Below are positions 62,854 to 64,000 of a stretch of DNA of 64,000 nt, piece by piece. This DNA comes from Flavobacterium sp. 140616W15 (lineage in GTDB: Bacteria; Bacteroidota; Bacteroidia; Flavobacteriales; Flavobacteriaceae), in the NCBI RefSeq assembly GCF_003668995.1, contig NZ_CP033068.1, forward strand, positions 3,720,001 to 3,784,000, read 5' to 3'. Positions within the stretch are counted from its first letter, which is position 1. Each line of letters begins with the position of its first letter. The notes below the pieces were generated by a model. The model ran no database searches. It was not told the DNA's origin and was given only the letters and a program-made list of their open reading frames with translations. A program made the position numbers and the translations under genes.

Positions 62854-64000
62854 ATGAATAACAGGAACTATAATATCTATTTTCATACACATACCGTAAG
62901 TGGTATCGTAATAAGTGTTGTGTTATTTGTCATTTTCTTTGCTGGATCTTTTTCGTTTTTTAGAGATGAAATCATCAATTGGGAACGAAGTGAATCTGTA
63001 GCAATAACAAAGAATATTCAACTAGATTACGATAAAGCACTAAACAATTTAGATAAGGAATATACTTTACACGGTAGAAATATTTCTATATCTAAAACAA
63101 GTGCAGAAAGAAGAGTAAATATTTACCTTGAGGGAACCAAAGATTCTTTGGCAGTAGCCAAATTAAAAGAAGGCTCTTTTTTTTATTTAGACACTAAAAA
63201 CTTCAAAACCCACACCTATGAAAACTCCTATTCCTTAGGTGAGTTTTTATACAGACTCCATTTCCTAGCCCAAGTTCGTTATCCTATAGGATATTATCTT
63301 TCAGGATTTGTAGCATTGTTTTTTCTATTTGCAATCGTAACAGGTATTCTATTACATTGGAATAAAATAGTTTCCAACTTTTATATTTTTAGACCAAAAG
63401 AAAAACTAAAAACATTGTGGACTGATGCTCATACCTCATTAGGAATGATTGGCCTGCCTTTTCAGTTTGTATATGCCGTTACAGGAGCATTCTTCATGAT
63501 TAAACTGTTGATTGTTGCACCAAGTGTGATGGCACTTTATAAAGGTGATCAGGATAAATTGTACAAGGATCTAGAATATAATGATCCCGAATATAAGTTT
63601 GATAATAAAAAATTAGCCAATCCATTTAGCATTGACAAATTAGTAGCTAAAACAAAAAGCAATTGGAATGATTTTGAGATTACTCGTGTTTATATTCAAA
63701 ATTACGGTGATACCAATATGCATGTTTTGGTAGAAGGCGAAATGAAGTATGACAAAAAATTCACTGGAATCGGTAAAGTAATTTATAAAGTTGCCAATGG
63801 TAGCATCGTTGCAAAAAAAGACCCAATTACAGAAACCACTTATCTCGATGGAGTAAAAAATGTTTTGTACCGAATACATTTTGGAGATTATGGAGGATAT
63901 GCTCTCAAAATAGTAAGTTTTGTACTTGGCATAATTACTTGTTTTGTAATAATATCAGGAGTTATGATTTGGCTAGTAGCCAGAGATAAGAAAAATATGC
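62854..64000 (+). CDS. PepSY-associated membrane protein, 5' part (runs off the window)
   Basis: Open from the ATG at 62854 to the window end (382 codons, no stop), so the C-terminus is missing. Membrane helices: residues ~14-35 (GIVISVVLFVIFFAGSFSFF), ~148-170 (SGFVALFFLFAIVTGILLHW), ~195-220, and one near the edge. Iron-uptake-type PepSY_TM features are visible: YIFRPKEKLKTLWTDAHTSL then GMIGLPFQFVYAVTGAFFMI, and a periplasmic PepSY-like loop before LDGVKNVLYRIHFGDYGGYA. These proteins are thought to reduce ferric siderophores in the periplasm. It closes the iron locus begun at 59635. Confidence 0.85.
   Translation, partial: MNNRNYNIYFHTHTVSGIVISVVLFVIFFAGSFSFFRDEIINWERSESVAITKNIQLDYDKALNNLDKEYTLHGRNISISKTSAERRVNIYLEGTKDSLAVAKLKEGSFFYLDTKNFKTHTYENSYSLGEFLYRLHFLAQVRYPIGYYLSGFVALFFLFAIVTGILLHWNKIVSNFYIFRPKEKLKTLWTDAHTSLGMIGLPFQFVYAVTGAFFMIKLLIVAPSVMALYKGDQDKLYKDLEYNDPEYKFDNKKLANPFSIDKLVAKTKSNWNDFEITRVYIQNYGDTNMHVLVEGEMKYDKKFTGIGKVIYKVANGSIVAKKDPITETTYLDGVKNVLYRIHFGDYGGYALKIVSFVLGIITCFVIISGVMIWLVARDKKNM

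Overview
The window reads as chromosomal DNA from a member of the Bacteroidota, most likely Flavobacterium or a close relative. The evidence is AT-rich DNA, promoters of the TTG-N17-20-TAnnTTTG type, A-rich start regions without Shine-Dalgarno sites, a type IX secretion (T9SS) tail on one protein, SprB-like repeats, FISUMP and PKD surface proteins, and many short dispersed repeats of the kind found in flavobacterial intergenic DNA. There is no transposase, phage gene or CRISPR array.

Layout. 1-761: 3' part of asd. 884-2617: three small orphan genes (SUKH, DUF4265, DUF2625). 3224-18421: two parallel cassettes. Each starts with a membrane-anchored regulator (signal peptide, TPRs, one TM helix, cytoplasmic LuxR-like HTH), then a roughly 600-nt non-coding leader conserved between the cassettes, then two exported proteins. 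Cassette A encodes a small secreted protein and a 1563-residue Ca-binding-repeat/RCC1-like protein. Cassette B encodes a TlpA-like thioredoxin and an 1102-residue Ig-like/FISUMP protein. 19114-27578: small accessory genes (acetyltransferases, DUF1801, tautomerase, arylamine N-acetyltransferase, isochorismatase-like hydrolase, AraC regulator, nitrilase, several orphans). 27645-27729: tRNA-Ser(GGA). 27790-29986: divergent LysR/MFS pair. 30268-35086 (minus): asparaginase, acyltransferase, TatD, S41 peptidase.

35441-43556: an ECF sigma factor and a TPR anti-sigma-like protein on the minus strand, facing a small membrane protein, a lipoprotein, a PKD/outer-membrane protein, a TPR-CHAT caspase-like protein and a retropepsin-like aspartic protease. 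Three genes here (sigma factor, lipoprotein, retropepsin) each carry one single-base homopolymer frameshift. 43841-45352: T9SS-secreted SprB-repeat protein. 45426-49537 (minus): sucB and sucA. 49653-53038: beta-barrel protein, lipoprotein, conserved orphan, polyprenyl diphosphate synthase, YceI. 53085-59420: TetR-TolC-adaptor-RND efflux operon. 59635-64000: iron-uptake locus (TonB-dependent siderophore receptor, DUF3325-like, DUF3649-like, PepSY protein running off the end).

Most notable are (1) the two regulator-leader-surface-protein cassettes, whose regulators have nearly the same DNA-binding half but different sensor halves and whose leaders share a hairpin with compensatory changes, and (2) the sigma/CHAT/retropepsin locus with its cluster of frameshifts. 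Family assignments come from reading motifs by eye. No database search was run.
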